Positions 8,636 to 16,971 of a DNA stretch of 33,064 nt are shown one piece after another; within the stretch, counting starts at the first letter, position 1, and each line of letters starts with the position of its first letter. Where the stretch lies: the NCBI GenBank assembly GCA_002490425.1, contig DKTZ01000006.1, positions 5,212 to 38,275 on the forward strand, given 5' to 3'. The notes under the pieces are model-generated. The model did not search any database. It saw only the letters and a list, made by a program, of their open reading frames with translations, and was not told the origin of the DNA. This DNA comes from Ruminococcaceae bacterium UBA7217. GTDB taxonomy: Bacteria; Bacillota; Clostridia; Oscillospirales; Acutalibacteraceae. A program made the position numbers and the translations under genes.

Positions 8636-8683
8636 AGAAAAAAAGAGGCCATGCTCCTCGGTCAGTACGATTCGGTAAAATAA
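8633..8683 (+). pseudogene. Remnant coding tail beyond a premature stop
   Basis: Codons 8636-8680 translate to RKKEAMLLGQYDSVK, which aligns without gaps to the paralogue's RKEELMVLGLYDTAN. The ancestral gene therefore ended at 8683, and the TAA at 8633-8635 is a nonsense substitution at a conserved Gln position. Confidence 0.75.
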
Positions 8684-8702
8684 AAATATTAAGTTGAAAC
8701 AA

Positions 8703-8735
8703 AACAGACAGGTGTAAACCTGTCTGTTAGTTTTT
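8703..8735 (+). terminator. Rho-independent terminator
   Basis: AACAGACAGG (8703-8712) pairs with CCTGTCTGTT (8719-8728) across a 6-base loop and is followed by AGTTTTT. It ends the transcript of the EYDVFSEN gene pair and possibly of the whole glpK-mae-EYDVFSEN run. Confidence 0.8.
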
Positions 8736-8750
8736 ATATAATTGAAAAGT

Positions 8751-8988
8751 GTAGGGTGATGCTCACGCTCTGCATTTAGTTTTGTAGCGGCGGGGTACGG
8801 GTTGCCGGTGGCAACCTTTGATTGCAACAGCAAGCAAAAGCACCGACCGAGTAGGCAGACGAGATACCACGCCCGCCGAAAGAATTTTAATCAAAACAAC
8901 TGCGTTTAGGACAGGCATGGAAACCTGTCCCTACAAATACAAATTCAATTACATATAAAAATCAACGAGGGACAGCCGCACGCCCTAC
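8751..8988. repeat. Composite palindromic intergenic repeat (GTAGGG...CCCTAC)
   Basis: GTAGGG at 8751-8756 and CCCTAC at 8983-8988 bound a 238-bp stretch without a plausible gene. Inside are a GGGTTGCC/GGCAACC hairpin near 8797-8816 and a GACAGG...CCTGTC hairpin near 8912-8930 followed by another CCCTACA. The mosaic suggests several small elements inserted in or next to each other. Confidence 0.55.
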
Positions 8989-8997
8989 ATTAAATTT

Positions 8998-9942
8998 TTA
9001 CACTCCTGCGAAAATATTGAGATTTCGCAGACTTGAATATGAAATTTTGTCGTTAACACTGTATGCGTGCTTTTCCAAATCGCCGCAGATTGCCTTTGTA
9101 AGATTTCTCTCCTGCAAAGTATCAATTATTCTGCCTGCGATTTTTTCGACAGCTTCATACTTTAAATCGGCAACGTCAAAATCGTCATTATCGCCGTAAA
9201 GCAAGAGCGAAAGATTGTCGCAGTAAAATCCGTCTTTGTCAAATTCACGAAGTGCTCTAAAGCTCCATTTGTAATATGGCATATATCTGTTATTCAAAAT
9301 AAAAAGCGTTTTTAAAGATGCATTCACAAACTCGAACAGTGCAAGCTGTGCCGCCTGTTTTTCGCCGTGATTTAAGCAGCGGGTAAAATTATACTGCCCC
9401 GACTGTGCCATTAAAAGCAGATTTCCCGCTAATTTTTTGAGTTTTACATCCTCGGGCTGATTTTTGAGTACTTCCCGTATTTTTGAAAACTCGCCGAAAT
9501 TGTCAAAATAGATTTCGCCGTTTGTCGCCTCTAAAAGTGCATAGTCAGGAAGATTAAGCCATGCCTCGTTTGAAAGAACACCGTCAGACGTACCTGTTTT
9601 TGAAATATAAAACTCAGCCGTCCGCAAAACGCCGTTTCTGTTACCGCCGACGGGCGAAATTCTTTGTCTTTTCACTCCCATATACTCTTTCGGCAATTTT
9701 TCGTATGCACGCTCCAAAAGAAATGCAGTTCTGCGGTCAACAACTTCCTCAGACGGCAGAAAAATGCAAAATCCCGGCTCAAAATCGTGATCCTGCGAGA
9801 TTTCATCGTCATAACCCAAATGCTCTGAGCCGCTGCCCACAAAGCCTGCGGCAATATACGGCAAAATGTCGGCAAAATCACGCTCTAACATCGGCTTGCC
9901 ATACTCCTCAAAAAATCCTCTTGATATTTCAAGTCCGTTCAT
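8998..9942 (-). CDS. DUF4037-type nucleotidyltransferase-like protein
   Basis: The 314-residue protein matches my memory of the DUF4037 family. Near the N-terminus it has a nucleotidyltransferase-like signature: GSGSE at 36-40, then YDDEISQDHDFEPGF with D45/D46/E47 and D51-x-D53 as candidate metal ligands. The remainder is helical. The substrate is unknown. Its start overlaps the end of the upstream TPR gene by 14 bp, so the pair should be translationally coupled and may form a complex. No signal peptide. Confidence 0.7.
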   Translation of the reverse strand: MNGLEISRGFFEEYGKPMLERDFADILPYIAAGFVGSGSEHLGYDDEISQDHDFEPGFCIFLPSEEVVDRRTAFLLERAYEKLPKEYMGVKRQRISPVGGNRNGVLRTAEFYISKTGTSDGVLSNEAWLNLPDYALLEATNGEIYFDNFGEFSKIREVLKNQPEDVKLKKLAGNLLLMAQSGQYNFTRCLNHGEKQAAQLALFEFVNASLKTLFILNNRYMPYYKWSFRALREFDKDGFYCDNLSLLLYGDNDDFDVADLKYEAVEKIAGRIIDTLQERNLTKAICGDLEKHAYSVNDKISYSSLRNLNIFAGV

Positions 9943-10783
9943 AAATTTCCCTCGCCCGTTTTAAAAGTTCCTTTTCGGTCATAAAAAATCCGTAATAGCC
10001 GAATGTGCCAGCGCATTTTTCGCATATAAAGGCATAATTGCCGTCTCTCGGCAGAGTTTTTGTATTCAAAAGCTCCTCCGCCCTTTCAAGATATTCGTTT
10101 ATCTTTTCTTCAGCCTTTTCCATACCGTTTTGCGCTGACTCCAAATCCGCCAAATTACAGTATGTTATTGCGATTTCACCCTCGGCGTTTTCGATTTTCG
10201 ACATTATTTCAATTGCTTTGTCAAAAAGCATTCGTGACTGCTCATATTTGTTCAGGCGCATAAGACAGATTGCTGTGTTATTGTAAAGTCCGCCGAGGCG
10301 TCCGTCTGTGCTTTTTAAATATTTTTCGTAAATTCCCGTTGCCTTTTCATAAAGCGGCAGTGCCCTTTTGTATTCGTCAAATGCGCAGTAGCCTGTGGCG
10401 CAGTTAAGGTATGATGTTCCCCTTGTGACTGTATTCTCAAATTCCCCGTTTTCGGAAAGTGCAAGGCATTTGTCTATTGCGGAAAGGCACTGTTCTTTTT
10501 TACCTGTTTTTCGGTAAAGCCCGATTTTTTCATTGAGAACAGTAAGCTCGCCCCGAATATCGTTGCTGATTTTTGCCTCTTCGTGCCAATAGTCAAGCGT
10601 TTTTTCAGCAGAAGCATAATCATTTATGCTCAAATGCTCGTCCACCTTTGAAAGCACTCTTCCAATAGGTATCGGCGTAAAATTTTGATTTATATTCATT
10701 TTAAGAGGGCAGCACGGCTCTTCGTAGTCCTCTTTTGAAAGTGTAAAATCATTTAAACTGTCCATATTTTTCATTCCGTTCAT
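9929..10783 (-). CDS. Tetratricopeptide-repeat protein
   Basis: The 284-residue protein is made of helical pairs with TPR spacing, for example YLNCATGYCAFDEYKRALPL, LYNNTAICLMRLNKYEQSRM and AITYCNLADLESAQNGMEKA. It is a probable protein-interaction scaffold and the first gene of a two-gene unit with the DUF4037 protein, overlapping it by 14 bp. A short Cys-rich point (EEPCCPL) lies near residue 22. Three in-frame ATGs (residues 1, 4 and 7) are possible starts and none has a strong ribosome binding site. The third (10765) is possible. Confidence 0.75.
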   Translation of the reverse strand: MNGMKNMDSLNDFTLSKEDYEEPCCPLKMNINQNFTPIPIGRVLSKVDEHLSINDYASAEKTLDYWHEEAKISNDIRGELTVLNEKIGLYRKTGKKEQCLSAIDKCLALSENGEFENTVTRGTSYLNCATGYCAFDEYKRALPLYEKATGIYEKYLKSTDGRLGGLYNNTAICLMRLNKYEQSRMLFDKAIEIMSKIENAEGEIAITYCNLADLESAQNGMEKAEEKINEYLERAEELLNTKTLPRDGNYAFICEKCAGTFGYYGFFMTEKELLKRAREIYERT

Positions 10784-10795
10784 TTAGATTAAGCT

Positions 10796-10854
10796 GTAAA
10801 ATTTCGACCATATCCGACGGTTTGCCGTAAGGCGGAGGAGACGGACATATAAAT
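10796..10854. repeat. 60-bp palindromic repeat, copy 1
   Basis: This stretch matches the reverse complement of 21297-21356 at all but about four positions, including one single-base indel. The core can fold (TCCG...CGGA outer arms, GCCGTAAGGC inner hairpin). It lies between the divergent TPR and polysaccharide genes. Confidence 0.8.
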
Positions 10855-10911
10855 ATATTACCATATCCAAAATTTGTTGTAAACAAAAACAGCGATTTTT
10901 ATATTATAAGT

Positions 10912-10940
10912 TTGACAAGCATTATTTTAAATAGTATAAT
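10912..10940 (+). promoter_or_regulatory. Consensus sigma-A promoter for the polysaccharide gene
   Basis: A perfect TTGACA (10912-10917), 17-bp spacer and perfect TATAAT (10935-10940), 42 bp ahead of the ATG at 10983. Confidence 0.9.
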
Positions 10941-10970
10941 TAAATATTATATAAACTAATTTGAAAATTT

Positions 10971-10976
10971 GAGGGA
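10971..10976 (+). promoter_or_regulatory. Ribosome binding site fixing the start at 10983
   Basis: GAGGGA is six bases from the ATG at 10983 but directly abuts the in-frame TTG at 10977. The ATG is therefore the true start. Confidence 0.75.
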
Positions 10977-10982
10977 TTGTTA

Positions 10983-12866
10983 ATGAATAATTTTTTTGAA
11001 AGGGTAAAACCGCAAAGGCTGTTGTTGCTTTTATTTGACTTTGTTGCCATTAACGGCTCATTTGCCCTTTCTCTGTTTCTCCATTTTGGATATGAGCTGC
11101 CATTATGGGTAACCAGATATATTTTGTTTAGAGTACCTATAATTACAGTCGTTTTTATTGGGCTTTACATTATTGCAAGGCTTTACAATAACCTTTGGCG
11201 GTATATGAGCTTTTATGAGCTTATCAGTGTAATCTTGTGCGCAGGTGCAGGCACGGTTGTATTTTTACTGTTTGACAGCATAGGTCAGTTATTGCAAAAT
11301 ACGGGCGTTATTCACACAACATTTTTTAAACGTATGCCATATATTGCCTATATTGACTCATTTTTGCTGATTTGCTTTTTTACCGTCGGAATAAGAATGT
11401 TCTATACAGCCTTTCGCACTATTTCATCTGACGCAAAAAGGCGCAGAGGCTCGGCAAATAAACGTACAATGATAATAGGCGCAGGCGATATGGGCTCTTC
11501 AATTATTTATGAAATGAGCGTAAGCGGTTACAAATTCGGCGCACCAATTGTTATAGTTGACGATGATAGCAGCAAAATAAATTCTACTATCAGGGGTATT
11601 CCGATTTTGGGCACAATAAAGGATATTCCCGAGCTTGTTGAAAAATATGAAATAAATGAAATAATTTTCTGTATTCCGTCTGCAACTGCCGAGCGTAAGC
11701 GTGAAATACTTGAAATTGCAATGAGTACGGGCTGTGACTTGAAAACAGCGCCGAATATTGACGATTTAACAGGCGTTAACGATAAAATTTCCGAAAAAAT
11801 CCGTGATGTTGATGTGCTTGATCTTCTTGCCCGTCCTGAGGTAAAGCTTGATACCGAGGTGTGCAAATATCTTAAGGACCAAACGGTTCTTGTAACGGGA
11901 GGCGGCGGTTCAATCGGCAGTGAGCTTTGCAGGCAGATTGCCCGTTATGCGCCTGAAAGAATAATTATATTTGATATTTACGAAAACAATGCGTTTACTT
12001 TGAAAAACTCGCTTGACAGGCGATATCACGGTGCTCCGCAGATTGAAATCCGCATCGGCTCAGTAAGAGATGTGGACAGACTGCGTGAAATTTTTGAGGA
12101 GTTTCATCCGTCATCTGTTTTCCATGCTGCGGCGCACAAGCACGTTCCGCTTATGGAGGACAGCCCCTATGAAGCGGTTAAGAATAATGTGCTCGGCACT
12201 TACAATGTATGCCACTGCGCAAATGAGTACGGCGTTAAGAATTTTGTTCTGCTTTCAACGGACAAGGCGGTTAACCCCACCAATGTTATGGGCGCTACAA
12301 AGCGAATCGCCGAGCTTACCGTTCAGCATTTCAGTAAAATTTCAAAGGGAACAAAATTTGCGGCAGTTCGTTTCGGCAATGTTTTAGGCTCAAACGGCAG
12401 TGTTATTCCGATTTTTAAGGAGCAGATTAAGCAGGGCGGTCCTCTTACCGTTACCCACCCTGACATTACACGTTATTTTATGACTATTCCCGAAGCGTCA
12501 CAGCTCGTCGTTCAGGCGGGCGGACTTGCCAAGGGCGGTGAAATTTTTGTACTTGATATGGGTGAGCCTGTTAAAATTGTTACGCTTGCTGAAAATCTTA
12601 TCAGACTTTCAGGCTTTGAGCCGTATAAGGACATTGAAATTCAGTTTACGGGTCTAAGACCGGGTGAAAAGCTTTACGAGGAGCTTTCCCTGGATGAGGA
12701 GCTTGACGGCAGGCATAAAACGCAGAATGACAAGATTTTTGTTACTGCGCCAATTCCTTTTGACGAAGCTCTCTTGGAAAGTGAAATACGTGCAATTCCG
12801 AATTTAAAACCGTCTGAAACAAGAGAATTTTTAAAGCGTCTTGTTCCGAATTGCAATTTTAAATAA
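10983..12866 (+). CDS. Membrane-bound nucleotide-sugar 4,6-dehydratase/epimerase (CapD/FlaA1/WbpM type)
   Basis: Makes modified UDP-sugars for capsule, glycoprotein or other surface glycans, typically by C4,C6-dehydration of UDP-GlcNAc (family knowledge). The 627-residue layout is that of long WbpM/CapD proteins: about four N-terminal membrane helices (to about residue 140), a CoA-binding-like Rossmann domain starting MIIGAGDMGSS, and a C-terminal SDR domain with the NAD(P) motif TGGGGSIGSE and the active-site segment STDKAVNPTNVMGATKR. RPGEKLYEEL near the end is also typical. It has its own promoter and terminator, so it appears monocistronic. The exact sugar product cannot be read from sequence. 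Confidence 0.9.
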   Translation: MNNFFERVKPQRLLLLLFDFVAINGSFALSLFLHFGYELPLWVTRYILFRVPIITVVFIGLYIIARLYNNLWRYMSFYELISVILCAGAGTVVFLLFDSIGQLLQNTGVIHTTFFKRMPYIAYIDSFLLICFFTVGIRMFYTAFRTISSDAKRRRGSANKRTMIIGAGDMGSSIIYEMSVSGYKFGAPIVIVDDDSSKINSTIRGIPILGTIKDIPELVEKYEINEIIFCIPSATAERKREILEIAMSTGCDLKTAPNIDDLTGVNDKISEKIRDVDVLDLLARPEVKLDTEVCKYLKDQTVLVTGGGGSIGSELCRQIARYAPERIIIFDIYENNAFTLKNSLDRRYHGAPQIEIRIGSVRDVDRLREIFEEFHPSSVFHAAAHKHVPLMEDSPYEAVKNNVLGTYNVCHCANEYGVKNFVLLSTDKAVNPTNVMGATKRIAELTVQHFSKISKGTKFAAVRFGNVLGSNGSVIPIFKEQIKQGGPLTVTHPDITRYFMTIPEASQLVVQAGGLAKGGEIFVLDMGEPVKIVTLAENLIRLSGFEPYKDIEIQFTGLRPGEKLYEELSLDEELDGRHKTQNDKIFVTAPIPFDEALLESEIRAIPNLKPSETREFLKRLVPNCNFK

Positions 12867-12896
12867 AGATATTAAATAAATAATGTTAAAATACGG

Positions 12897-12921
12897 CGGA
12901 GTGCATTTGCGCTCCGTTTTT
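12897..12921 (+). terminator. Rho-independent terminator
   Basis: CGGAGTGC (12897-12904) pairs with GCGCTCCG (12909-12916) around an ATTT loop, followed by TTTTT. Confidence 0.85.
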
Positions 12922-12953
12922 GCTATATAATTGTTGAAAATTCCGTAATTCTA

Positions 12954-12982
12954 TTGCAAATTTTTCTGCTACCAAGTATAAT
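12954..12982 (+). promoter_or_regulatory. Sigma-A promoter for the GH35 gene
   Basis: TTGCAA (12954-12959), 17-bp spacer, TATAAT (12977-12982), 38 bp before the GTG start. Confidence 0.7.
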
Positions 12983-13020
12983 TGTTTATGAATAAAATAA
13001 ATAATTAGGGGGATTTATTA

Positions 13021-14814
13021 GTGTTTGAGATTAAAGACAAACAGTTTTTTATGGACGGAAAGCCGTTCAGCATTTATTCAGGCGCTGTCCATTATTTCCG
13101 CACCTTGCCCGAATATTGGGAGGACAGACTTCTAAAGCTTAAAAAGGCAGGCTTTAACACGGTTGAAACGTACGTCTGCTGGAATCTTCATGAGCCGAGT
13201 CCCAATGAATTTGACTTTTCGGGAATACTTGATATTGAAAGATTCGTTAAAACAGCCGAAAAAGTCGGACTTTACTGCATTGTAAGACCCGGTCCGTACA
13301 TCTGTGCCGAATGGGATTTCGGAGGACTGCCTGCATGGATGTTAAAGGATAAAAATATGCAGATTCGCTGTATGTATCCCGATTACATAGCTGCGGTTGA
13401 CCGTTTCTATAAAGAGCTTCTTCCACGTCTTGTGCCGCACCTCCATACAAACGGCGGCAATATTATTGCAATGCAGGTTGAAAATGAGTACGGCTCTTAC
13501 GGTAATGACAAGGAGTATTTGCGCCATATTGAAAAGCTGATGAGGGACTGCGGTGCAGACTGCCTTTTATTCACATCTGACGGCAACTGGAAAAATATGC
13601 TTTCGGGCGGTTCGCTTCCGGATATTTATAAGGTTCTCAATTTCGGCTCAAAGGCAAAAACTGCTTTCGGCTGTATGAAGGATTTCCCGAATGACGGACC
13701 GAATATGTGCGGTGAGTTTTGGTGCGGTTGGTTTGACCATTGGCGTGACTCTCACCATACAAGAAACGCTGACGAAGTAGCAAAAGAGGTCAAGGACTTT
13801 TTGGATATTGACGCAAGCTTTAACTTTTATATGTTCCACGGCGGAACTAACTTCGGCTTTACCGCAGGCGCAAACCAAAACCCCGGAAAAGGATATGAGC
13901 CGACAGTTACAAGCTATGATTACTGCGCACTTCTCACGGAGTGGGGCGATTATACCCCTGCTTACCATGCCGTAAGAAAGCTTCTCTGCGAAAAGCAGGG
14001 CATTGACACAGGCGAGCTTCCGCCCTCACCGAAAACACAGAGTATCGGCAGAATTACGCTCAATGAAAGTGCGTCTCTTTTCGACAATCTTGATAATATA
14101 GGTGAGAAACACCGTGTCGCCGTCCCTGAGGGAATGGAATATTTCGGTCAGAATTTCGGTATGATTTATTACGAAACCGAGCTTTCGGGCAAATATGATA
14201 TGTCCCCTCTGAGCATCAAAGACGTTCACGATTATGCCGAGGTATATTTTGACGGTAAATATAAAGCCACTATTGACAGAACGCTTTATACTTTAGACGG
14301 AAAGCCGTCAATAAAGGATATTATTTTCAAGAGAAAAAAGGGCGAGAGCACGCCGATTCTTATGTCCGCTCTCGACGGCAAAAGAAAAATCGGCGTGCTT
14401 ACAGACACAACGGGCAGAGTAAATTACGGCGAAAATATGCTTGACCGCAAGGGTATTTCCGATATATACATCGGCGCTCAGCGCCAAATGGGTTATGACG
14501 TTTGGTGTCTTCCTCTTGACAATCTTGATAAGCTTAACTATTCGGGCTGTGATGACAAGTCAGCTCCCTGCTTTTTAAAGGGTAAGTTTAAAGCAAACGG
14601 CAAAGAGGACTGCTTTGTGCATCTTGACGGCTTTACCAGAGGATGTGTTTTTGTTAACGGCTTTAACCTCGGCAGATATTGGAATGTCGGCCCGCAAAAA
14701 TCTCTTTATCTTCCCGGTGCTCTTCTCAAAGAGGAAAACGAAATTGTAGTATTCTCAATGGGCGGATACAAAAATCCCCAAATTGAGATTACCGATAAGC
14801 ACGATTTAGGATGA
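13021..14814 (+). CDS. Beta-galactosidase, glycoside hydrolase family 35
   Basis: Hydrolyses terminal beta-galactosides with retention. The 597-residue protein starts at GTG; GGGGG eight bases upstream supports it. The GH35 barrel opens with SGAVHYFRTLPEYWEDRL and FNTVETYVCWNLHEP. The acid/base is E156 in VENEYGSYG and the nucleophile is E232 in MCGEFWCGW. The C-terminal part (about 380-597) holds beta-sandwich, jelly-roll-like domains ending GFTRGCVFVNGFNLGRYW. No signal peptide, so it is intracellular, like the GH20 enzyme. No transporter is adjacent, so substrate import must be encoded elsewhere. Confidence 0.94.
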   Translation: MFEIKDKQFFMDGKPFSIYSGAVHYFRTLPEYWEDRLLKLKKAGFNTVETYVCWNLHEPSPNEFDFSGILDIERFVKTAEKVGLYCIVRPGPYICAEWDFGGLPAWMLKDKNMQIRCMYPDYIAAVDRFYKELLPRLVPHLHTNGGNIIAMQVENEYGSYGNDKEYLRHIEKLMRDCGADCLLFTSDGNWKNMLSGGSLPDIYKVLNFGSKAKTAFGCMKDFPNDGPNMCGEFWCGWFDHWRDSHHTRNADEVAKEVKDFLDIDASFNFYMFHGGTNFGFTAGANQNPGKGYEPTVTSYDYCALLTEWGDYTPAYHAVRKLLCEKQGIDTGELPPSPKTQSIGRITLNESASLFDNLDNIGEKHRVAVPEGMEYFGQNFGMIYYETELSGKYDMSPLSIKDVHDYAEVYFDGKYKATIDRTLYTLDGKPSIKDIIFKRKKGESTPILMSALDGKRKIGVLTDTTGRVNYGENMLDRKGISDIYIGAQRQMGYDVWCLPLDNLDKLNYSGCDDKSAPCFLKGKFKANGKEDCFVHLDGFTRGCVFVNGFNLGRYWNVGPQKSLYLPGALLKEENEIVVFSMGGYKNPQIEITDKHDLG

Positions 14815-14833
14815 AATTTAATATGATTTTCAG

Positions 14834-14860
14834 GGGCAGGTTTTATACCTGTCCTTTTTT
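14834..14860 (+). terminator. Rho-independent terminator after the GH35 gene
   Basis: GGGCAGGT (14834-14841) pairs with ACCTGTCC (14847-14854, one G-T pair) and is followed by six T. Confidence 0.8.
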
Positions 14861-14883
14861 ACGCTCTTATATTATTTACATTT

Positions 14884-15010
14884 GTAGGGTACGCCGACCT
14901 CGGCTCCCCTGAAAGGGGAGCTGTCGAGCATTAGCGAGACTGAGGGGTTAATTTTTCTTTTTGACTACTATAACCCCTCTGTCACTTAGTGACATCTCCC
15001 CTTTCAGGGG
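14884..15010. repeat. Large inverted repeat (MITE-like) in a 420-bp intergenic gap
   Basis: A GTAGGG start (14884-14889) leads into an arm at 14904-14949 that matches the reverse complement of 14971-15010 (CCCCTGAAAGGGGAG...AGGGGTTA in both). The left arm also contains its own hairpin, CTCCCCT/AGGGGAG (14904-14920). The arms are imperfect in the middle. From 15011 to the response-regulator gene I see only AT-rich DNA with no clear gene and at most a weak promoter (-10 TAGAAT at 15202-15207). Confidence 0.7.
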
Positions 15011-15225
15011 CGACAAGGATTTTTTAGGATAACTTTGTAGGCTGATGAGGGGTAAATACTTCCTCAGTCTTTTGTTACGCAAAATCCGGATTTCTCGGCG
15101 AGGGAGCGAAAGAAACAGCAGGAATAATTTTTCATTTTCCGTGGAATACGATTTGTTGCATTTGTGACTAAAATGTAATGGAAAAGACAGAGTATATGTG
15201 ATAGAATAAAATCGTACAAAACTCT

Positions 15226-15234
15226 AAAAAGGAG
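15226..15234 (+). promoter_or_regulatory. Ribosome binding site fixing the response-regulator start at 15243
   Basis: AAAAAGGAG lies eight bases before the ATG at 15243. The in-frame GTG at 15237 is only two bases away, so the ATG is preferred. Confidence 0.75.
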
Positions 15235-15242
15235 CGGTGCTT

Positions 15243-15914
15243 ATGAAAATATTTGTTCTTGAAGACGACGAGGCTATAGGCATAGGTCTTTCTTATACTC
15301 TGCAAAGTGAAAAATTCGATGTTACGCTTGCAAAAACCGTGAAAAATGCATACGAAATAATTGAAAAGGACAGCTTTGACCTATATCTCCTTGACTTAAC
15401 TCTTCCTGACGGAAACGGCTATGACGTTTGCAAGGCTATTAAAGCAAAAACCGACAGTCCCGTAATATTTTTGACTGCATTTGACGATGAAGTAAATGTT
15501 GTTACAGGTTTTGAGCTTGGTGCAGACGATTATATTTCCAAACCGTTCCGTGTCCGTGAACTGCTTGCGAGAATAAGAGCGTGCCTTAAGCGTTATTCAA
15601 AAAATTCGGATGAGAAAAAGGTACAAATAGGCGAGCTTACGGTGCTTCCTGCCGAGGCAAAGGTACTATTGGGCGGAAAAGAGGTCATTCTCACCTCAAT
15701 GGAATACAGACTTTTGCTCACATTCATAAGCAACAGAGGCAAAATTTTAACAAGGCAAAGACTGCTGGAGGATATCTGGGATGTAGAGGGCGATTTTGTA
15801 AATGACAACACCTTAACGGTCTATATAAAACGGCTTCGTGATAAAATCGAAAAGGATACGGAAAATCCCGAATACATTAAAACAGTACGTGGAATGGGGT
15901 ATATTCTGAAATGA
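15243..15914 (+). CDS. OmpR/PhoB-family response regulator
   Basis: DNA-binding output of a two-component system. The 223-residue protein has a receiver domain with the acidic pocket EDDEAIG near the N-terminus, phospho-acceptor D51 in LLDLTLPDGNG, the conserved T/A switch region FLTAFDDE and K in ISKPF. A C-terminal winged helix follows (LTSMEYRLLLTFISNRGKIL...YIKRLRDKIE...YIKTVRGMGYIL). It overlaps the kinase gene by 4 bp (ATGA), the usual coupling. The target genes are not evident; the MarR-ABC genes 115 bp past the kinase have their own promoter. Confidence 0.94.
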   Translation: MKIFVLEDDEAIGIGLSYTLQSEKFDVTLAKTVKNAYEIIEKDSFDLYLLDLTLPDGNGYDVCKAIKAKTDSPVIFLTAFDDEVNVVTGFELGADDYISKPFRVRELLARIRACLKRYSKNSDEKKVQIGELTVLPAEAKVLLGGKEVILTSMEYRLLLTFISNRGKILTRQRLLEDIWDVEGDFVNDNTLTVYIKRLRDKIEKDTENPEYIKTVRGMGYILK

Positions 15915-16903
15915 AAAAGCTGACACTGAAAAGTATTATTGCAATAGCCGTGGCTTTCAGCCTTCCGTTTCTTATTGCCGCTTTTATTATTGATTTTAAG
16001 TGCGGGATAACAGCCCTTTGCCTGTCGGCGGGGCTTCTGACTTTATTTGCGCTGTATGAAACCAGTCGAATAAGATTTATTGACGGCATTAACAGCTATA
16101 TTTCCCGTGTGCTTCAGGGAGATTACTCCTTTGACATAACGGATAATTTTGAGGGAGAGCTGTCAATACTGAAAAATAATATTTATAAAGTAGTAGTTAT
16201 GCTGAAAAGCACTAATGAGGAGCTGAAAAAGGAGAAGCTTGGACTTGCGTCGTCTATGGCGGACATTACCCATCAGCTTAAAACGCCTCTCACGTCAATA
16301 ACGGTTATGACAGACCTTATGGAAAATGAGGAAATGCGTGAAAAACGCTCTGAGCTTTTGGAGATAATTAAAACTCAGACTGAAAAAATGAATTGGCTTA
16401 CGGTAACGCTTTTAAAGCTTTCACGCCTTGACGCAGATGCCATAAGCTTTAATTTTTCGGATATATCAATAGCGGATATTGTCGATTCATCCTTAAAAAC
16501 ATTTCAGCCTACGCTTGATTTAAGAAGCATAACGATAAAGATGAATGTTCAGGATTTCTCTTTTTACGGTGACAGTTCTTGGACGAGTGAGGCGGTTAAA
16601 AATATTATCAAAAACTGTATTGAACACACCCCTGTCGGCGGAGAGCTGGTTTTCTCTACACATAATACGAATATTTACAATGAGCTTACAATTTCTGACA
16701 ACGGGTGCGGAATTGACAGCGAAGATTTACCGCATATTTTCGAGAGGTTTTACCACGGTAAGAATGCCTCGGCGGATTCAGTAGGCATAGGGCTTAACCT
16801 TGCAAAAGAAATACTCTCAAAACAGCATGCCGAAATTACCTGCGAGAGCGAACTCGGCAAAGGCTCGTGCTTTAAAATTAAGTTTTATAAAACGGTAATA
16901 TGA
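15911..16903 (+). CDS. Sensor histidine kinase with minimal extracellular loop
   Basis: Partner of the preceding regulator. The 330-residue protein has two N-terminal membrane helices (about 8-26 and 31-48) separated by only a few residues, so it probably senses within the membrane or through a partner protein. HisKA follows with H121 in DITHQLKTPLTS. The HATPase domain shows the N box (IIKNCIEHTP), G1 (DNGCGID), the F box (IFERFY) and G2 (GIGLNLAKEIL). All catalytic motifs are intact. BceS-type kinases share this short-sensor layout, but the classic BceAB permease is not in the window. Confidence 0.92.
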   Translation: MKKLTLKSIIAIAVAFSLPFLIAAFIIDFKCGITALCLSAGLLTLFALYETSRIRFIDGINSYISRVLQGDYSFDITDNFEGELSILKNNIYKVVVMLKSTNEELKKEKLGLASSMADITHQLKTPLTSITVMTDLMENEEMREKRSELLEIIKTQTEKMNWLTVTLLKLSRLDADAISFNFSDISIADIVDSSLKTFQPTLDLRSITIKMNVQDFSFYGDSSWTSEAVKNIIKNCIEHTPVGGELVFSTHNTNIYNELTISDNGCGIDSEDLPHIFERFYHGKNASADSVGIGLNLAKEILSKQHAEITCESELGKGSCFKIKFYKTVI

Positions 16904-16942
16904 AAAAGCGTAACTTTTGGGCACAATTTTTCTAGTAAATGC

Positions 16943-16970
16943 TTGACATATTATTATTCGGTGATATAAT
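16943..16970 (+). promoter_or_regulatory. Consensus promoter of the marR-ABC operon
   Basis: TTGACA (16943-16948) and TATAAT (16965-16970) with a 16-bp spacer. Confidence 0.85.
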
Positions 16971-16971
16971 A

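Noticed and set aside
9561..9944. 127-residue plus-strand ORF opposite the DUF4037 gene
   Set aside because: Antisense shadow; the minus-strand frame has family motifs and gene overlap with its neighbour.
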